This document shows positions 32,715 through 34,370 of a DNA stretch of 34,370 bases, in pieces (the first letter of the stretch is position 1; the number at the start of each line of letters is the position of its first letter). The notes under the pieces are model-generated. The model saw nothing but the letters and a program-made list of their open reading frames with translations, searched no databases and was not told where the DNA came from. Origin of the DNA: Streptosporangiaceae bacterium. GTDB taxonomy: Bacteria; Actinomycetota; Actinomycetes; Streptosporangiales; Streptosporangiaceae. The stretch covers positions 1 to 34,370 of the forward strand of contig JAOPYH010000078.1 of NCBI GenBank assembly GCA_025964715.1, written 5' to 3'. A program made the position numbers and the translations under genes.

Positions 32715-33581
32715 TCACCTCGGTGCCGTCGACCACATGCTCTCAACGCGGGAGGCTTCGCGGCGGCCCTGCTCGCGGCCGGCTCGGGCGGTCGGTTCAC
32801 GTACGGCCGGATCCAGTGGGTTGAAGCCCATCGCGGCCGTGGACGTGTCGTCCGGACGCACCACTGTGACCTGCGCACCCCGGCGCCGCAACTCCATCAC
32901 GTCTTCGTCGAGGCCGCCCCACGGCGGGGTGAGCCCTCCCGGCGGCACGGGACTCAGCACGAGCACCTGGTCGTAGCCGACGACGAGATAGGCGTTCTCA
33001 TTGGACCGGACGGCCCCGTCGACGTAGCGCCGCCCATCGATGGTGACCGGCGGCCAGATCCCGGGTACGGCGCTGCTGGCCGCGACCGCGTCGACCAGGT
33101 CGACACCGGACCCGCTGTCGAAGACCCGCGTCTCGCCGGTGTGCGCGTCCACCGCCACCACCGCGAGCGGGCGTCCGGGCCAGGTGTGCACGGGCAGCCG
33201 GGCGGCCATGACCGCCCGACGCTCGGCCTCCGGGGCGGTCGGCGTCTCGAGTGCCCAGGCGCCGACCCGGCGCCGGATGTCGACCGGGTCGGTCGCGTCG
33301 GCCAGGACTTTGGTCAGGGTGGCGGTGTATTCGCCCAGGTCCAGGTCGGCGGGCATCTCCCGAGGCTGCCGGGCGGGATCCACCAGCCGCTCCAACAGGT
33401 CATCGGCCGCCAGGCCACCGGCCACCTGCGCTCCCACCGTGGCACCGGCCGACGTGCCCACGATCAGGTCGGCGCGCGTCACATCGGTGCCCGCCTCGGC
33501 GAGGCCGGCCAAGATCCCGGTCTCCCACCCGATGCCGGCCAGACCGCCGCCGCCGAGTACAAGAGCCCGTCGTTGTGTCAT
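32715..33581 (-). CDS. Patatin-like phospholipase family protein
   Basis: A 288-residue serine lipid acyl hydrolase. The Gly-rich oxyanion loop GGGGLAGIGWETGIL is at about residues 10-24, and the nucleophile elbow IVGTSAGATVGAQ (G-T-S-A-G) lies near 45. The catalytic Asp is in RRYVDGAVRSNENAYLVV, the D-G-A motif, at about 200. Ser and Asp form the dyad of this family. There is no signal peptide, so the enzyme is cytoplasmic or peripheral. The ATG at 33581 with GTGGGG upstream is chosen over an in-frame start at 33635, whose extra 18 residues are unlike the family. It is first of the minus-strand group. The remnant of a transporter gene lies just upstream on the other strand. Confidence 0.92.
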   Translation of the reverse strand: MTQRRALVLGGGGLAGIGWETGILAGLAEAGTDVTRADLIVGTSAGATVGAQVAGGLAADDLLERLVDPARQPREMPADLDLGEYTATLTKVLADATDPVDIRRRVGAWALETPTAPEAERRAVMAARLPVHTWPGRPLAVVAVDAHTGETRVFDSGSGVDLVDAVAASSAVPGIWPPVTIDGRRYVDGAVRSNENAYLVVGYDQVLVLSPVPPGGLTPPWGGLDEDVMELRRRGAQVTVVRPDDTSTAAMGFNPLDPAVREPTARAGREQGRREASRVESMWSTAPR

Positions 33582-33662
33582 GTCCCCACTTTGCCCGATC
33601 GGGACGGTATCTCCCGTACGCCGGGCGGGACGCATGATTTTTGGGTCTTAGCCTCGCAGGCC

Positions 33663-33915
33663 ACGAGCCCGCGGCTGCGCGCGCTGTGGAAGGGGACCCG
33701 CGCCGGTTCTACTACCCCTTCATGCTTCTGCTGCTGGTGGTCATCGCGCTGGTCCTCCACGTCGCCATGCCGGTCAGCCTCGTTCAGTGGTCGGCCAACA
33801 TTGTCCAACCTGGGCGCTCTGATCTACCCCTTCATTTGATCTATCTCAACAGCAGGTTGCCCCGCGCGGCGCGCCCGAGGCCGTGGCACTACGTGATCCT
33901 GGTGCTCAACTTCCT
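33663..33915 (+). pseudogene. Nramp-family metal transporter, C-terminal remnant with frameshifts
   Basis: Three reading frames must be joined to follow one protein: PRLRALWK, then RRFYYPFMLLLLVVIALVLH with MPVSLVQWSANI, then SNLGALIYPF, then LIYLNSRLPRAARP and WHYVILVLNFL. The joined sequence resembles the last transmembrane segments of Nramp/MntH-type divalent-metal transporters. The frames change near 33693, by one extra base near 33803, and by one missing base near 33836. The N-terminal 300 or so residues are absent, with no start codon. It directly abuts another coding fragment (33927-33989, ending VVEVRGFAYKGQIEVRS), which looks like the end of an unrelated gene. The family call is from memory of the Nramp C-terminus and is moderately sure; that this is decayed coding DNA is surer. 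Confidence 0.6.
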
Positions 33916-34004
33916 GTCCGTCACGCGACGCACGCGTCGTCGAGGTCCGAGGCTTCGCCTACAAGGGCCAGATCGAGGTCCGCTCCTAGGGCTTCGCCGC
34001 CCAC

Positions 34005-34024
34005 ATCGCCATTCATATGGCGAT
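34005..34024. promoter_or_regulatory. Palindrome upstream of the last open frame
   Basis: ATCGCCAT-TCAT-ATGGCGAT is a perfect 8-bp inverted repeat with a 4-nt spacer, extendable to 11 bp with one mismatch. It is 21 nt before the ATG at 34045. The size fits a dimeric repressor operator. Confidence 0.45.
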
Positions 34025-34044
34025 ATGTCGCCAGCTGCGCCACC

Positions 34045-34370
34045 ATGGTGATCATGGTTTTGAAGCGCACCGGACCGTCGCGCCGGACCTCCGACGCAGG
34101 CCGGACCGCCGTCCGGCAGCAGGCGCGCGGGTTGCCGGCCGCGGTCGCCGACGCGGCACAGGCCACAGACCCCGGCCTGCCGGCCGAGACGGCCGAGACG
34201 GCCGGGGTGCGGCCCCGGGACACCGAACCCCGGACCGGCCGGGCGGCACGGGCGATGCAGGTCAGGTCGTCCTGGCAGCGCTCCTATGAGGTGTGGCGTC
34301 GCGCCGGCGTGGACTGGACCGGTGAGGGGCTCCCCGGCCCTGAGCCGGCCGACGGCCGGACCGCGGGGTC
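34045..34370 (+). CDS. Possible protein of unknown function, N-terminal part
   Basis: A frame without stop from the ATG at 34045 to the window end (108 codons). The beginning is MVIMVLKRTGPSRRTSDAGR, followed by an Ala/Arg/Glu-rich stretch and RSSWQRSYEVWRRAGVDWTG. I do not recognise it. In favour are the continuous frame, the operator-like palindrome just upstream and the Trp/Tyr-rich patch at about 75-95. Against it are the lack of a clear ribosome-binding site and the Arg/Pro/Gly-rich composition expected of random high-GC frames. The ATG at 34054 is an alternative start. Confidence 0.3.
   Translation, partial: MVIMVLKRTGPSRRTSDAGRTAVRQQARGLPAAVADAAQATDPGLPAETAETAGVRPRDTEPRTGRAARAMQVRSSWQRSYEVWRRAGVDWTGEGLPGPEPADGRTAG

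Overview
The window reads as chromosomal DNA of a high-GC, multicellular-type actinomycete. The evidence is the strong G/C bias at third codon positions, frequent GTG starts, 4-nt stop/start overlaps, and three 'conservon' operons, a signalling module known mainly from Streptomyces and its relatives. Streptosporangiales or a neighbouring order is my guess; nothing here fixes the genus.

Layout: (1) 1-2999, minus strand: a tightly overlapped operon of inositol-3-phosphate synthase-like protein, UbiA-type prenyltransferase, TIM-barrel sugar isomerase-like protein and the start of an EboA-type protein, i.e. an actinobacterial ebo-like cluster. (2) 3122-6776, plus strand: two tandem paralogous ROK regulators and a xylose-isomerase-like TIM-barrel protein. 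(3) 6863-20375: three complete conservons, each with CvnA sensor kinase, CvnB roadblock protein, CvnC DUF742 protein and CvnD small GTPase. Conservons 1 and 2 are separated by a collapsed GMC oxidoreductase pseudogene and a sirohydrochlorin-chelatase-like gene that lacks the usual histidines. Conservons 2 and 3 are only 71 nt apart. (4) 20476-26846: a sugar ABC-transporter operon of ribose/xylose type, a Gfo/Idh/MocA dehydrogenase and a secreted ThuA-DUF1080 protein, ending in a 13-bp hairpin. (5) 26950-29820: a secreted glucose/sorbosone-dehydrogenase-like protein with PKD and carbohydrate-binding domains, then a truncated sugar isomerase. (6) 29825-30156: a long inverted repeat and a third partial copy of its arm. 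(7) 30186-33581, minus strand: cupin_5 protein, aldo/keto reductase, CPBP membrane protease, patatin-like lipase. (8) 33663-34370: an Nramp-type transporter remnant with three frameshifts, a palindrome and an open reading frame leaving the window.

How the parts may work together: a 16-bp inverted-repeat motif occurs before ROK gene 1, ROK gene 2 and the ABC operon. This suggests that regions 2 and 4 are one sugar-uptake and oxidation regulon, now separated by about 14 kb of conservon DNA. Sugar would be imported by the RbsA/RbsC-like transporter, oxidised by the Gfo/Idh/MocA enzyme, and processed outside the cell by the DUF1080 and sorbosone-dehydrogenase proteins. The three conservons are a separate signalling layer at the membrane. 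Each carries the same 20-nt cvnC/cvnD gene overlap, and their kinases share short tail motifs. The regulon and its substrate are inference; family assignments rest on motifs read by eye.
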